Part shown: positions 37,701 through 43,230 of the stretch, one piece after another | Layout: each line of letters starts with the position of its first letter | Numbering within the stretch: the first letter of the stretch is position 1 | IMG/VR virus record: IMGVR_UViG_3300032282_001105 | Coordinates: 1 to 64,000 of that record | Strand: one strand, 5' to 3' | Source of the DNA: a virus | Length of the DNA: 64,000 bases | The notes under the pieces: generated by a model | Told to the model about the DNA's origin: nothing | The model's input: the letters and a program-made list of their open reading frames with translations, nothing else | Database searches by the model: none | Translations under genes and position numbers: made by a program

Positions 37701-39884
37701 GGACCTACTTTTATTGTTAGCTCTGATACAGGTACAATGTTAGTAAACATTCAATCATCTAATGGACTAGTTTGGTCAGATCCTATTGTAGTACACAACG
37801 GAACTAATCTTGTATTGGGTGAACAGGGTATTGTTACTGAAACAATTAGTGGTACTAATAAGATTGTAGTTAACTCTACAGACCATTATGAAGTAGATGA
37901 TACCGTTGTGTTTAGTAATGCTATTGATGACCCTGATGGAACATTTGTTGGTTGTGGTCTAGTATCACAACAAATATATTACATTACTTCTATTACAGGT
38001 AATCAGTTTACAGTATCAAACACAATGGGCGGAGCAAATGTAACATTGAATGATGCAACTGGTATTGCGTTATGTATAACTAATGATTATGCTATTTCTA
38101 TTGTTGAACAGGGTATAACTGCTAAATTTGTATTTGCTAATCAATATAATCAGAATGATGATTTTGTTGTACTATCAGTGTTTGGAGAGACAGCACCGTT
38201 ACAATACGGATATACATTACCAGTATTAGAACAGTTTACTGCAACTGCGGGTCAAACTGTTTTCAACTTATCTAACTATGTAACTGGTGACAATCCAGAT
38301 AACGCAATTGTAGAAATAAATGGCCTACGTTTAAATGATACTGCTTATACAATTAGTGATCTAACTGATACATTAACATTAAATAGTGGTGCAACCTTAG
38401 GTGATATTGTTGCTGTAACTAGTTATAACTTAACAGATCGTCAATACTTAAATACTCAATATGGTATTACAGGTAAAACAGTATCTACTATTCAAACTAT
38501 TAACAATCAAATTACAAGTCCGTTGGTAACAACAGTTGTAACTGCTACATCATCTATTGGCAACTTCTTAACGTGTGTTGACACTAGTAGCTTTATTGAT
38601 AACCAAACTATTATATTCCAAGGCGTAGGTATAGGTAATGTATTAACAAATGGTACTGTGTATTATGTAAAATCTGTGACGTTCCCGTATGACGGCACAT
38701 TTACTATTTCTCAAACCTTAGGTGGCCCGACATTTGATCCAGGTACTGGTTCAGGTAATATGCTAACTACTGTTGGCGGACAACCTGCAGTTCGTGTAAC
38801 TACTGCATCTGCACACGGAATAACTGCACCAACTGGATCGGATCAATTATTTAGAATTTCAGGAACACAGGGTTCTGTGCAACTGAATAATAATACATAT
38901 TATGTTCACGTAATTAGTCCAACTGAAGTTGATTTATATACTATTCAACCTTATAACTCAGCTATCAATGCAACAAACTATCCAGTGACTCAAATATCAA
39001 CTTGGACAGGTGGCGGGTATATTTTTGAGGATGAATCATTTGTTATTGTTAATGATTGGGATCAAACTAATGTTGATAGATTGTGGGTTACGGTTAACGG
39101 AAAACGTGTACCATCAAGTTCATTGTATCTAAATGCTAATAACAACCTAACTATTTCAACTCAAATAATATCAAGTGATATTGTTATCATTACAAGTATG
39201 ATGCCCACAGCTACTCCAAATCAGTTGGTGTATATTCAAACAGTTAATAAGAACGGAACACAGACTGTGTTCAGAGCAAATTCATTAACTAGAACTTGGT
39301 TAACATATGGCTTACAAGATGTAGATACTGTGTTATATGTAGAAGATGTGTCTAAGATAACTGAGTCTATTACGCAGAGTGTGACTGCTCCTACTGTAGT
39401 AGATGATACTATGAGCATAGGACTTGAGGGAGACAAGAATACTATTTCACAGGTTATTGTTTATAATAATAGTACAAATGCTACAATAGATCCTGCAAAT
39501 TATGGAATTGTTATTGAAGATGTTGCTCCTATTTTAGTAATAGATATTGACCCATTGTCTCCATCTATTACTGTAGGGGATTCTTTAACTATAACAGTAA
39601 TTGTGGGCAATTTAGTTTATATTAACGGTGAGCAGATACGCTTCACTACTGTAGATTTTATTAATAATACATTGTCTGGTTTACAACGTGGTTATAACGG
39701 AACTGGCAAACAGGTATATATTCCTAAATATACAGAAGTTTACAGTGTATTAACTTCTAATATTTTACCGAGTGTTTACATAGATCAAAGTTGGAACTCA
39801 TTTAACTATAATCCTATAGAGGGTGATCCACTACAGATTAGCACGACAGTTCCTGCTATTTTCTTAAATGCTGATGTTCCTTGA
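22731..39884 (+). CDS. Giant 5717-residue baseplate/tail structural protein with embedded beta-propeller
   Basis: One uninterrupted 17.2-kb frame. Start LPDIFQTPTNAQFLGATLD suggests a baseplate-attached N-terminus; place after gp6 is where T4 has gp7. In order: a cupredoxin-like beta-sandwich without copper ligands (~180-255); a GxxYxI module (~302-357); long conserved strand-rich regions; seven FG-GAP-like blades with insertions (~2356-3050); a well-conserved domain (~3070-3690); then at least seven ~75-residue YYxI/GG modules (~4030-5350) and 'VxVNG' fibre-like modules to the end. No signal peptide or obvious enzyme. Probably a wedge-to-fibre arm or host-binding scaffold. Whether it works intact or is cut is unknown. 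Confidence 0.8.
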   Translation: MAARIRTLNFLPDIFQTPTNAQFLGATLDQIVDQPNTMRIEGYIGSKFGYGINAKDNYVIEPTKVRTDYQLDPGVVFTKTNTSTAKDFISYPGIIDALKLEGAITDNNDRLFNSQFYSWDSFTNLDKIINFNQYYWLPTGAPAVNISTDIVYTATDYTVQSLPNGYKISSDVNPGGTTNPTLTLIRGGTYTFTVNQSSEFWIQGKPGITGYDPQQPNIQTRDVLGVENNGTSTGVVVFTVPYKDAQNEYNFPGNNLVDVVSTLPFDQINGQLLSDVGNIDGVTGLEGLTVMFYNTGSPFLVSAGSFVVGTTYTITDLGDTTQLQWNTIAGTSSVTYAVGDSFIAAAVGTGTGTAKALTGYVSKFYDTTLYDEDGGVSYTPPGTTADFNNYEGGYYTDIYSTFYTITYEGSASDPVLRLVPSTAIPTSQKITVTYGTQWKARNFYRTTVGTINLIPYLSAILDTLYYQDSVSVNKVGIIRLIENNSTNQIDINDILGREQYTSPNGVVFTNGLKVSFSGDIFPTSYKTGEYYVEGVGTAIELIDTSTLIAPEPFTEGSYIPYDTLPYDDGNYDSTLYVPVYQDYITIARNSIDKNAWSRSNRWFHIDVINATATYNNNPDIATVYATQYNKAKRPIIEFYPNLRLFDNGIIGKAPIDFFDDRTTDAFTYVAGQENYWPDVEVFTAYTAAIAGVTGDTTTTITVLENDVTGTFQVGQFISDTTNQLPSNTQITDIASATVDGVTTLTLTVEWITPANVGTVTDASLVADDVSNDNYSLYDGARIVFSVDTNPEVKNKIYVVRLSDIAGDGTKVITLTEADDGLVLPLECTFAFKGFNNQGKDFYFDGVEWFLAQLKTTVNQAPYFDIFDNDGISFGNTDVYVGTSFKGNKLFSYGIGSGIKDIVLGFPLRYSSVNNVGDISFDVPLNSATFNYVNGTTPKTQQVNTGYVYNYTSGTNVVRQLGWQTAVAESRQYQIFSFNYVASEATTTYTCDIAAETNTVWPNIQVYVNNVLQAKDTYTYTINANSTVVNFTVPDPSIDTIVEITLLSDQVSKTAYYQVPINLQNNPFNADVTVVNVGDIRGQYQSIFYNNPNTTGVVFGANNYRDLGNLVPWGTKIIQNSASLVLPGSLLRLQNHNLINSIQYSSQQYINFKSLLVYTIDKTEYNVRQSPATILDDALDQITSNKTNTEPFFWSDMLPSKAAYVTNTYTFANSLDVSIYPLTRIYNYSTANYYGVLVYLTTTVGNITTTVQLIINQDYTISTDSPSLTITKDLAPGDIITIREYNQTFGSYVPNTPTKLGLYPSFIPSVVLDSDYSQPTYFIQGHDGSYNKLYGDYIDGYLIDFRDQALLEFEKRVYNNLKLSDIVPVTEYDVIPGFFRTTNYSYDEILQIYSQYFLNWVGQNRLEYKKQFYQPNDEFSYNYTQSGNKINGQAFEQGFWRGIYEYFYDTSTPNLTPWEMIGFSNEPTWWTSRYGASPYTSDNLVLWGDMAAGINWNNGDPIVLPQFIREQLLEVIPVDSAGNLLSPFDAVMGNYNQKTFRNNWVVGDVGPVEFSYRRSSSWPFDLMKILALTKPAQFFNLGFDVDNYKYSSEFNQFLVNNRSHLVISDVAIYGNGTAKTSYVNWIVDYEKQAGITATENITELFDNLDVRLIYRLAGFSDKSLLGFFVEKGTPNSRNASLLIPDESYSVILYDNVPISTIIYSGVVVQSTSTGWKVFGNSQDTAYFTTVTPKINGNYNKVTVGNQSVQIANDYTETKINIVPYGTEFVDIQSLSQFIASYGQFLLTQGVLFDQIESGIDVNWRQMITELLYWIQSGWENGSLINLNPAANLITINKESHVVQPLTLQKQNFILNQNFYPIQSTDLSVNRDSTFFSARPLNEGDTVAYGQFNISNFEHGIVFDNVTLFNDVLYNLTTGLRQNRILTRGTKSADWNGTIDAQGFILNQDNIEEWSPNQKYTRGSIVKYKNKYWFALKVLNAKDIFEEQYWKETDYNEIQKGLLPNSSTRSYESTLFYDTNKANLDQDSDLLSWSLIGYRPRDYLALADLTDITQVNVYKNLIKEKGTRVATDTFRGLTLPQGGIDYDIYENWAIKTGEFGGVLNNNFVDFRLNQNVLTSNPSIVGLTNGTFTTGVQQEVPTYSIFNYGRPVNSPNVLPTLPSDTPNRLLPDAGYANFNDIKISSYYYNGLNTAVTPLSQLYVNEYVWLADYNSTWQVYTPTSAGQVIGAVNNLNGTVTIQFATQHNLTKYQPFAIVNFNSNINGYRIVASVVDAFRITIALNISPSITGITGNGVAFKFSSQRVATPSDINNLPLLDSEFVKNKVWVDENNDGSWAVYSKSLNYVFNDELLKTGSSTYGSAVAQTSALGYLITDATAGKAYRYSYNVVFDTYSIVQTLDHDVSFGTSITYTDDIFVISEPTSGSPKVYVYQLEQTTLVDQLNLIQTITAEDGSTNWGSAISVSGDKNWLYISATDLNRVYVYRKSNPNTYSAGTFTVGKSYTITSLGTTTQNEWNIIAGTNLNPEPVVYSVGSSFVCADPGTGSGTATDITYVQVTYLSTTLSPGDNFGYALATNYYGNTVVTSAPEKDTIVADLGTAYSFERIVQNFEASYNSLPFTPQTFSLIFTPNTTPVTVTATNSGTDRFTCASSASLVVGDPIVFTGTVFGGVSLNTVYYVLAKPTGTTFTVSTELGGSILQLTTDSGSMIAVQQTEPIFVSVNGTLIDDSNYGVTNSSINIYSSLTAGDIITVSGSEFVLTQEFASVDSNPEVGTNFGYSLDVDNYANEILIGAPFEINSQNEEGAVYRYTNSGGSYGIVTGTTECNVLTPVTILVNGYSVLIPAGNASTVASAIASAKITNVTASASANNILTIQVISVDLAYINAKLTVSVLDATVLDQLGIQLYTQTQLINDPHSQGRTQFGSTIKFNESGSFVVSAPASARYSDTTFDASDDENYNNDTLFDNNTTQWIDSFNNAGAVYMYDYLPVYNESVINSGAYVYAQSVNALNENYGSQPYYGTALDFNNNYVVIGTPNFRPSYNNGQVIIYNNASGETDWSVYRNSAPIVNTDAIQNVQLYSVTTNNTLDNLDYIDPLQGKILGAVSENLDITSNADPANYNSPDATNKGSTIWGAEELGKLWFDTSTTKFVNYHQSDDVVYNSVWWGRVFPGSDVRVYSWITSDVLPILYQGPGTPRSLDNYVIQYRLNSTGTIVPIYYYWVRNTNIVFNQLGKTLSDTICESYIATPISTGISYMAPIQPNVFGLYNCGSNINNTDTALHIGFATGTNDDVSHSVYSLIRSNYADDFLPGLPGIGDTLVPESLYNRMLESFSGVDQTGAVVPDPYLPKPVQSGILVRPRQSFFYNRFKGLENYLTYANEVFALYPLAETSSLKFLFTEGQINKSTDPVYNTDPLTPYYSTSPWTGPIELFYNTQDYWELVNWWAPGYDNNTRSAMLVESYYDLAPINAQIGLIVTVNKNGEGLQETYIYDGAEWVRIGLQSGTIQFKSSLWDYAEARLGFGDNFFDTTPFDTFPSEETRYIIRALNEELPSNLLLYRNKLLTLMFQYIVSETIESQNYLPWLNKTSFIDVAHTIRELLPLEVFQSDNQEFLSGYLNEAKPFHVVIKDFLFKYTGTDVYEGEITDFDLPAQYNTQYQQYITPELVYANPSGINQYLPNDPIWQTQPYINWFNNQGLSITGVNNYPITILASYISENSGSIVVDNVYGFPTIGTILIGDEEISYSSVDRAYSTLNGLTRGVNDTPISNHIPGEQIIIDLPPVLLLNGGRGYANPPKVTAYIDTSIYPEPRRAAILQPVMSLDTILRIDVVDPGDGYQVLPEIVIEPSVVITFASTEVGVLTNTITLQTQFVQTGDLVRYYTGIDTTPIGGVDDGQYYYIAVLETSPFYVIALYTSYADALQDRDRVIFTDEGSGNNNNIAVSARASCVSTSVPIRENNITLRFDRTTYNSPITEWTPNNFYGSFYAGLFNNSTQVASSSILLEATQPPINTILASGQGATFEIQSVVNDQVVTWSSFIRSVSETTASDDSITLSYSSTEPNASGSTIGFYVGMPVMFAGAVGLSNIENDITYYVKSIVDEANFTISETVGGPTFALNDEVISIAGLSCYAGEVTNTAIVTIAYPGILNVTTTEQTTNFITSPLLASGSGGTAGFYVGLPVYFVGDVFGGVIENDPYYIITIIDDETFTISKENDPLVLDVTATSSTGNVVTVSSTLQLAVNDPIIFTGDTFGSNIVAGTVYYVRSIVSGGITIASVLNGGAVPLTTASGSCTLTSQATALQLTTVNNGSMTMNVGLPVSPGQINGQQFTFYQTESSIATGVTGTNGNLIIRNTVASTDNGNALFISYLDGGTTNMYTNLPFQLDDTIGGLSANTTYYVLSLENISVNVTSTSSSGTITCASTIGFYEDMPVYFTGAVFGGIDDFNIYYIKTINSLNTFTMSTTIGGSTFVPTTDNGLMTLTVDDPYITVSATPSGSAITLSEEIKEVILTQYPTAVPSFNIGTSLGGYTVEIVADGEGYTFDNTITIPGTSLGGTTPTNDLVLTVNGIYVIVANPDFIYYPDPDFLLPLVSDGTITSVIGSGTPVNIVNQYYLKVISATQCEVYSDPLMQLPVSGIGFPYNAEDYALLPEPFYFDQSIVKYNNQVWQCVISNNDSEFILGKWELLVSGDRKLNELDRIVGYYQPTVNMPGVDLTQLVTGITYPNGTYKDNAFAPEDQYTLDTILEDKPFGEIGETIYNVQGDPFQAGYGPEELVPGVVTDNLAMIVTTRPGTNWDAEIYQNVGFNVVSTEVTPTSGQQEFSFSLIVENPANMALFDINNATNLSTRIYEYSVDWVNKVITLDTALASNHNLRIDLYEVGNGDQLVKSNSQVIPFIDNETTGFVEMPLGCNYSANIYSGSGIIRPNTDPKQVTATETDALDNGIVCDSVDYFALNAPITFQGAVFGNIVAGTQYYIKTISTITNKITVSETIVTGIPGPTFIVSSDTGTMLVNIQSSNGLVWSDPIVVHNGTNLVLGEQGIVTETISGTNKIVVNSTDHYEVDDTVVFSNAIDDPDGTFVGCGLVSQQIYYITSITGNQFTVSNTMGGANVTLNDATGIALCITNDYAISIVEQGITAKFVFANQYNQNDDFVVLSVFGETAPLQYGYTLPVLEQFTATAGQTVFNLSNYVTGDNPDNAIVEINGLRLNDTAYTISDLTDTLTLNSGATLGDIVAVTSYNLTDRQYLNTQYGITGKTVSTIQTINNQITSPLVTTVVTATSSIGNFLTCVDTSSFIDNQTIIFQGVGIGNVLTNGTVYYVKSVTFPYDGTFTISQTLGGPTFDPGTGSGNMLTTVGGQPAVRVTTASAHGITAPTGSDQLFRISGTQGSVQLNNNTYYVHVISPTEVDLYTIQPYNSAINATNYPVTQISTWTGGGYIFEDESFVIVNDWDQTNVDRLWVTVNGKRVPSSSLYLNANNNLTISTQIISSDIVIITSMMPTATPNQLVYIQTVNKNGTQTVFRANSLTRTWLTYGLQDVDTVLYVEDVSKITESITQSVTAPTVVDDTMSIGLEGDKNTISQVIVYNNSTNATIDPANYGIVIEDVAPILVIDIDPLSPSITVGDSLTITVIVGNLVYINGEQIRFTTVDFINNTLSGLQRGYNGTGKQVYIPKYTEVYSVLTSNILPSVYIDQSWNSFNYNPIEGDPLQISTTVPAIFLNADVP
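23634..23803 (+). repeat. GxxYxI beta-module, copy 1 (in giant protein)
   Basis: Encodes SAGSFVVGTTYTITDLGDTT ... GTGTGTAKAL, a ~55-residue module. Close relatives are at 30194-30372 in the same gene and twice at 41502-41814 in the downstream fibre gene. Confidence 0.7.
29796..31880 (+). repeat. Seven FG-GAP-like beta-propeller blades within the giant protein
   Basis: Seven stretches share the pattern aromatic-G-x-(A/S)-h, then a strand ending in h(I/S)(A/T)xP or similar, then GxhYhY. Openings: YGSAV (~29796), FGTSI (~29934), WGSAI (~30088), FGYAL (~30424), FGYSL (~31043), FGSTI (~31485) and YGTAL (~31774). Examples of closings are GAVYRY and GAVYMY. Three insertions interrupt the set: a GxxYxI module, a YYxI module with a VNG strand pair, and a ~90-residue Ala/Val-rich domain. 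Seven is the blade number of integrin alpha-type propellers. Confidence 0.65.
30194..30372 (+). repeat. GxxYxI beta-module, copy 2 (inserted between propeller blades)
   Basis: Encodes SAGTFTVGKSYTITSLGTTT ... GTGSGTATDI. It sits between blades three and four of the propeller, showing that it has moved as a unit. Confidence 0.7.
34840..38780 (+). repeat. Series of ~75-residue YYxI/GG beta-modules in the giant protein
   Basis: At least seven copies, near 34840, 35180, 35370, 35930, 37505, 37830 and 38535, with a further copy near 30625. Common pattern: a Thr/Ser-rich strand, 'h-(F/V)-x-G-x-h-h-G', 'YY(V/I)-x-(S/T)-I', 'xFT(I/M)S-x-T-h-GG' and a closing 'GxM-L'. Copies differ strongly in protein sequence, so they are old or selected for variety. 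Such modules are typical of fibre or host-facing parts. Confidence 0.65.
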
Positions 39885-39886
39885 AA

Positions 39887-39894
39887 GATAAATA
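39887..39894 (+). promoter_or_regulatory. Late promoter GATAAATA downstream of the giant gene
   Basis: GATAAATA five bases before the ATG of the 49-codon gene. By T4 spacing, transcription would start at about the first base of that ATG, so this message may be leaderless for the small gene and serve mainly the 40049 gene. Confidence 0.55.
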
Positions 39895-39899
39895 AGTAA

Positions 39900-40049
39900 A
39901 TGAATAATACTACAGAAAATAAACCTGAAACTAAACCGGAAGTTGGACCAAAACCCAACGAATCCGGAGGTTTCTATTTTTCATCTTTTCTAAAAATAAC
40001 GGATCCAAACACAAAAGAAGTTTTGGTTCAAACACGGGGCGATAACTAA
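39900..40049 (+). CDS. 49-residue small protein related to the N-terminus of the next gene product
   Basis: ATG at 39900 to TAA at 40047-40049; the following gene's ATG shares the last A (TAATG). The first ~20 residues are Pro/Lys/Glu-rich; the rest reads SGGFYFSSFLKITDPNTKEV and ends in TRGDN. The FLKI-DPN--E--V pattern recurs in residues ~12-30 of the next protein (GFLKIYDPNNGEIFVD), so the two look like relatives, one cut short. The late promoter immediately in front and the tight overlap argue that it is real. Likely a minor virion or baseplate component; no known family assigned. Confidence 0.6.
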   Translation: MNNTTENKPETKPEVGPKPNESGGFYFSSFLKITDPNTKEVLVQTRGDN

Positions 40050-40669
40050 TGTCAGTAATAACACTATCATATAAAGTAGAGGGTTTCTTAAAGATATACG
40101 ACCCTAACAACGGCGAAATATTCGTTGATAAGAAAAATGCTATTAATTACGAAAATATGTCAGAAGCAATTGCTGACACATTAAGCAGTCGTGGATACGG
40201 TGAAATTTATCAGATGGCGTTCGGGAACGGTGGTGCAAGCGTAGATGAAACAGGTGTTATCACATATCTACCCCCGAATACTACTGGCCAAAATGCGGCT
40301 CTGTACAATCAGACCTATGCTAAAATCGTTGACGATACCAGTGTTTTTAACCTAGATCCAACAAGAAACAAGATGACAGTTAGTCACACTACTGGTAAGG
40401 TTTATACTGACATTTTAGTACAATGTTTGCTTGACTACGGTGAGCCTTCTGGCCAAGCGGCATTTGACAACAGCACACAAACTGATTCCAGCTATATTTT
40501 TGATGAATTGGGTCTATTAGCTAACTACGGCACTGATAGTAATGGAAACGTTATAACAAGATTATTAACTCACGTTATTTTCCACCCAGTCCAAAAGAGT
40601 TTAAATAGACAGATTCAAATAGATTATACCGTTAGAATCCAAGCATTGACAAACTTAGTCACAATTTAA
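40049..40669 (+). CDS. Virion structural protein of T4-like phages (unassigned)
   Basis: 206 residues, strand-rich, no signal peptide or membrane segment. The N-terminus (VEGFLKIYDPNNGEIFVDKK, NYENMSEAIADTLSSRG) and the middle YQMAFGNGGASVD look like a conserved tail/virion protein family encoded between baseplate and fibre genes of aquatic T4-like phages. It shares a TAATG overlap with the 49-residue gene and is followed by a late promoter. A baseplate or fibre-connecting role is inferred from place only. Confidence 0.55.
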   Translation: MSVITLSYKVEGFLKIYDPNNGEIFVDKKNAINYENMSEAIADTLSSRGYGEIYQMAFGNGGASVDETGVITYLPPNTTGQNAALYNQTYAKIVDDTSVFNLDPTRNKMTVSHTTGKVYTDILVQCLLDYGEPSGQAAFDNSTQTDSSYIFDELGLLANYGTDSNGNVITRLLTHVIFHPVQKSLNRQIQIDYTVRIQALTNLVTI

Positions 40670-40677
40670 GATAAATA
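40670..40677 (+). promoter_or_regulatory. Late promoter GATAAATA before the fibre gene
   Basis: GATAAATA right after the stop of the 40049 gene and 32 bases before the ATG at 40702; CGGAG lies between as ribosome-binding site. Confidence 0.6.
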
Positions 40678-40701
40678 AAAGAGACCCCGGAGTAATTAAA
40701 C

Positions 40702-42258
40702 ATGGCATATACAATCAAAAAGAGTAATGGTACGACACTGACAACCATTGCTGATGGTACTATTAATACGACTAGTACTTCATTGGGCCTACCAGGCAGA
40801 AACTATGCAGGTTATGGTAACACATTAGACACAAACTTTGTACATCAATTAGAAAATTTTGCAAACACTGCACCTCCTGCAAACCCATTGACAGGTCAAT
40901 TATGGTATAATACTAATTCTAATACATTGTACGTATGCCCAACAGACGGTTTAACAGATGCAAATGCTTGGGTTACATTAGCAACTACTTCAGCAAATTC
41001 AACGACTACTTTTGGTGCAGTTCAGGTTACAGGTAACGTAACTGCTAATAATATTACTGCAAACAATACAGTTACTGGTGCAACAGGTGCTTTCACTAAT
41101 ATTTCAGTCACTTCTACCGCTAATATCGCATCAGGTACTGCAAACATCGGTACCGGTAACATCACTTCTTTATTCACAAATTCTATCAGCACAAGTTCAC
41201 AAGCAAATAATGGAACATTAACTGGTGTATGGACTGCTAATGGTGCAGGAACAGCTAACAGTGTAGCTGGTACAAGTATGTGGGTTACAGGTGGTAACCT
41301 TATGGTATCCTCTAGTGGTGCTTACAATTTTGGTCTTAAAATTGCAAATGCTAACTGCATCATGGATTTTAGCGGTAATCCTATCACGTTCAGTGGTAGT
41401 TATAATGATAGTAATGTTGCCGCATACTTACCAGTATTTGGGGGTAATATTCTTGCTAACACTGTTACCGCTACACGTATTTCGGGTAGAGCACAGCCTA
41501 GTGTTACTGCTGGGTCATTTGTTGTCGGTCAAGTGTATATTATTGCTACCATTGGTACTACTGACTTTACATTAATTGGCGCGGCATCCAACACATCTGG
41601 TGTACAGTTTACTGCTACGGGTATAGGTACAGGTACAGGTACAGCATACTCATTGTCTGCTGTTGCGGCAACTGCATTAGTTGCCGGTTATTCTTATCAA
41701 ATTGCAACCGTTGGCTCTGGCACTAACTGGACAAGTATAGGTGCATCATCTGGCGCGGTTGGGGTACAATTTACAGCTACTAGCGCCGGTACAGGCTCTG
41801 GGACAGCATACCCAATCAACTCGTTCTCGGGTATATGGGCACTGAGTGCAGGATCACGTTTAACTGCAACATACGCTGACTTAGCAGAACGATTTGAAGC
41901 TGATGCCTATTACGATGCTGGTACTGTTGTTGAACTTGGTGGAAATAATGAGATTACCGCAGTTCAATATGAATTAAGTGACGAAGTATTTGGGGTAGTA
42001 TCTGACACAGCAGCCTACTTAATGAATGCTGGAGCAGGTAATGACATAACGCATCCTCCAATTGCAGTTGGTGGTCGTGTAAAAGTTAAAGTTACAGGTA
42101 AAGTTAAAAAAGGCCAGCGTTTAGTAAGCGCCGGTAATGGTATGGCTCGTGCCGCAAATGCAGGTGAAGCCACATCATTCAATGTAATCGGTCGTGCTTT
42201 AGAAAATAAAACTACAGACGATTTAGGGGCCGTAGAAGCCTTTGTTAAAATAAATTAA
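40702..42258 (+). CDS. Tail fibre-like structural protein with tandem GxxYxI modules
   Basis: 518 residues. N-terminus TIKKSNGTTLTTIADGTINT followed by NFANTAPPANPLTGQLWYNT is a common start of phage fibre-type proteins that display many modules. Residues ~95-190 are repetitive strands rich in Thr/Asn. Residues ~267-370 contain two GxxYxI modules. The last ~130 residues (DLAERFEADAYYDAGTVVEL, then VGGRVKVKVTGKVKKGQRLV) resemble a C-terminal domain, of the kind seen at fibre ends and sometimes linked to self-cleavage or folding. Probable short or side tail fibre. It is upstream of the modification cluster and a candidate target of it. Confidence 0.6.
   Translation: MAYTIKKSNGTTLTTIADGTINTTSTSLGLPGRNYAGYGNTLDTNFVHQLENFANTAPPANPLTGQLWYNTNSNTLYVCPTDGLTDANAWVTLATTSANSTTTFGAVQVTGNVTANNITANNTVTGATGAFTNISVTSTANIASGTANIGTGNITSLFTNSISTSSQANNGTLTGVWTANGAGTANSVAGTSMWVTGGNLMVSSSGAYNFGLKIANANCIMDFSGNPITFSGSYNDSNVAAYLPVFGGNILANTVTATRISGRAQPSVTAGSFVVGQVYIIATIGTTDFTLIGAASNTSGVQFTATGIGTGTGTAYSLSAVAATALVAGYSYQIATVGSGTNWTSIGASSGAVGVQFTATSAGTGSGTAYPINSFSGIWALSAGSRLTATYADLAERFEADAYYDAGTVVELGGNNEITAVQYELSDEVFGVVSDTAAYLMNAGAGNDITHPPIAVGGRVKVKVTGKVKKGQRLVSAGNGMARAANAGEATSFNVIGRALENKTTDDLGAVEAFVKIN
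41502..41814 (+). repeat. Two tandem GxxYxI beta-modules in the fibre gene
   Basis: First copy: VTAGSFVVGQVYIIATIGTT ... TGIGTGTGTAYSL; second copy: TALVAGYSYQIATVGSGTNW ... TSAGTGSGTAYPI. They are more alike to each other and to the copies in the giant protein than to their surroundings. Confidence 0.75.
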
Positions 42259-42267
42259 GGAAAAGAA

Positions 42268-43218
42268 ATGAGTTACGCACAATACGGGACAATTCAAGCA
42301 TCAGACTACAACACGCTAGTTTACTCTGCGGGTACTACAGCGAATGCGCTTAACACAGTATGGTCTACTGGCAGTGCCGCATTTGGATATGGTCAAACAG
42401 CGGAGGCAAACGTTGCAATTGGCGATACTATCACAGCTAGTAAATGGTCTAATCTTGTTACTAAAACAGCAAACGCCGCAACACATCAAGGCTCAAGTAT
42501 TACTGCTGTCACAGCGCCTGCATCTGGTGGAACAATTACTTATTTGTCTGCTGTTCCTACAAACTTACAAACAATTTATACAAATAAGTTAAATGCTTCA
42601 ACACAAAGTAGTACTACATCAAATGCAGTAGTATCAGGTGCTACGTGGTCAAGCCTTGCAACATTCACTCATACAGCAACATTTGCGAATGGTGATGCGG
42701 CACGTTATTTCTTTAACTCAGGCGGTCAATTAGCAATTACAGTAGCAAATGCCAATAATACCGCAGGCATTAATTTGTTATTGAATAACTTATGTACCAA
42801 CGTTGGTACTGTTGTATTGAGTTCTGTTACTAGTGGTTCTGCAACTATTGCAGGTACATCATACAATGGTGTTACTAAAGTTGGTGGCGGTGGTAATGCC
42901 CCTACTGTGTCAACAAACAGCGGTTACTATGCTTGGACAACTAGTAATGCTAACGTGTTTACACAAACAGCAAGTACTGGTCCTGCAAGTTATTTAGGTA
43001 CATTTATCCGAGTTATTGTTAAAACTAATGGCCCGGTTGGTTCAAACGGTGACGTTGGTAACGTTGTTACTATCTATACAGTTTGGGATGAAATTCCAGA
43101 TGGTTTAACAGTTGGTACAGGATCTACAACTACATTAACTGTACGTCCACCAGAAGTTACTAATATCGCTAACACTTGGGGAACTATTTCTCTAGCTGGC
43201 TCAGTAACGCAAGCATAA
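42268..43218 (+). CDS. Virion structural protein, probable fibre or appendage component
   Basis: 316 residues, Thr/Ser/Asn/Ala-rich and strand-rich. N-terminus YAQYGTIQASDYNTLV and ~50-60 IGDTITASKWSNLVTK are typical of a structural protein found beside fibre genes in aquatic T4-like phages; the middle has FANGDAARYFFNSGGQLAIT. No enzyme motif, signal peptide or membrane segment. It begins nine bases after the fibre gene with AAGGAAAAGA as ribosome-binding site. Its high Ser/Thr content would suit O-linked decoration, which is speculation. Confidence 0.55.
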   Translation: MSYAQYGTIQASDYNTLVYSAGTTANALNTVWSTGSAAFGYGQTAEANVAIGDTITASKWSNLVTKTANAATHQGSSITAVTAPASGGTITYLSAVPTNLQTIYTNKLNASTQSSTTSNAVVSGATWSSLATFTHTATFANGDAARYFFNSGGQLAITVANANNTAGINLLLNNLCTNVGTVVLSSVTSGSATIAGTSYNGVTKVGGGGNAPTVSTNSGYYAWTTSNANVFTQTASTGPASYLGTFIRVIVKTNGPVGSNGDVGNVVTIYTVWDEIPDGLTVGTGSTTTLTVRPPEVTNIANTWGTISLAGSVTQA

Positions 43219-43230
43219 TTTTTTGACATC

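Noticed and set aside
22731-39884. Giant gene as a fusion caused by assembly error
   Set aside because: The frame is open throughout with similar composition and domain logic; a promoter-like element precedes it and none was noticed inside. Long-read confirmation is still the decisive test.
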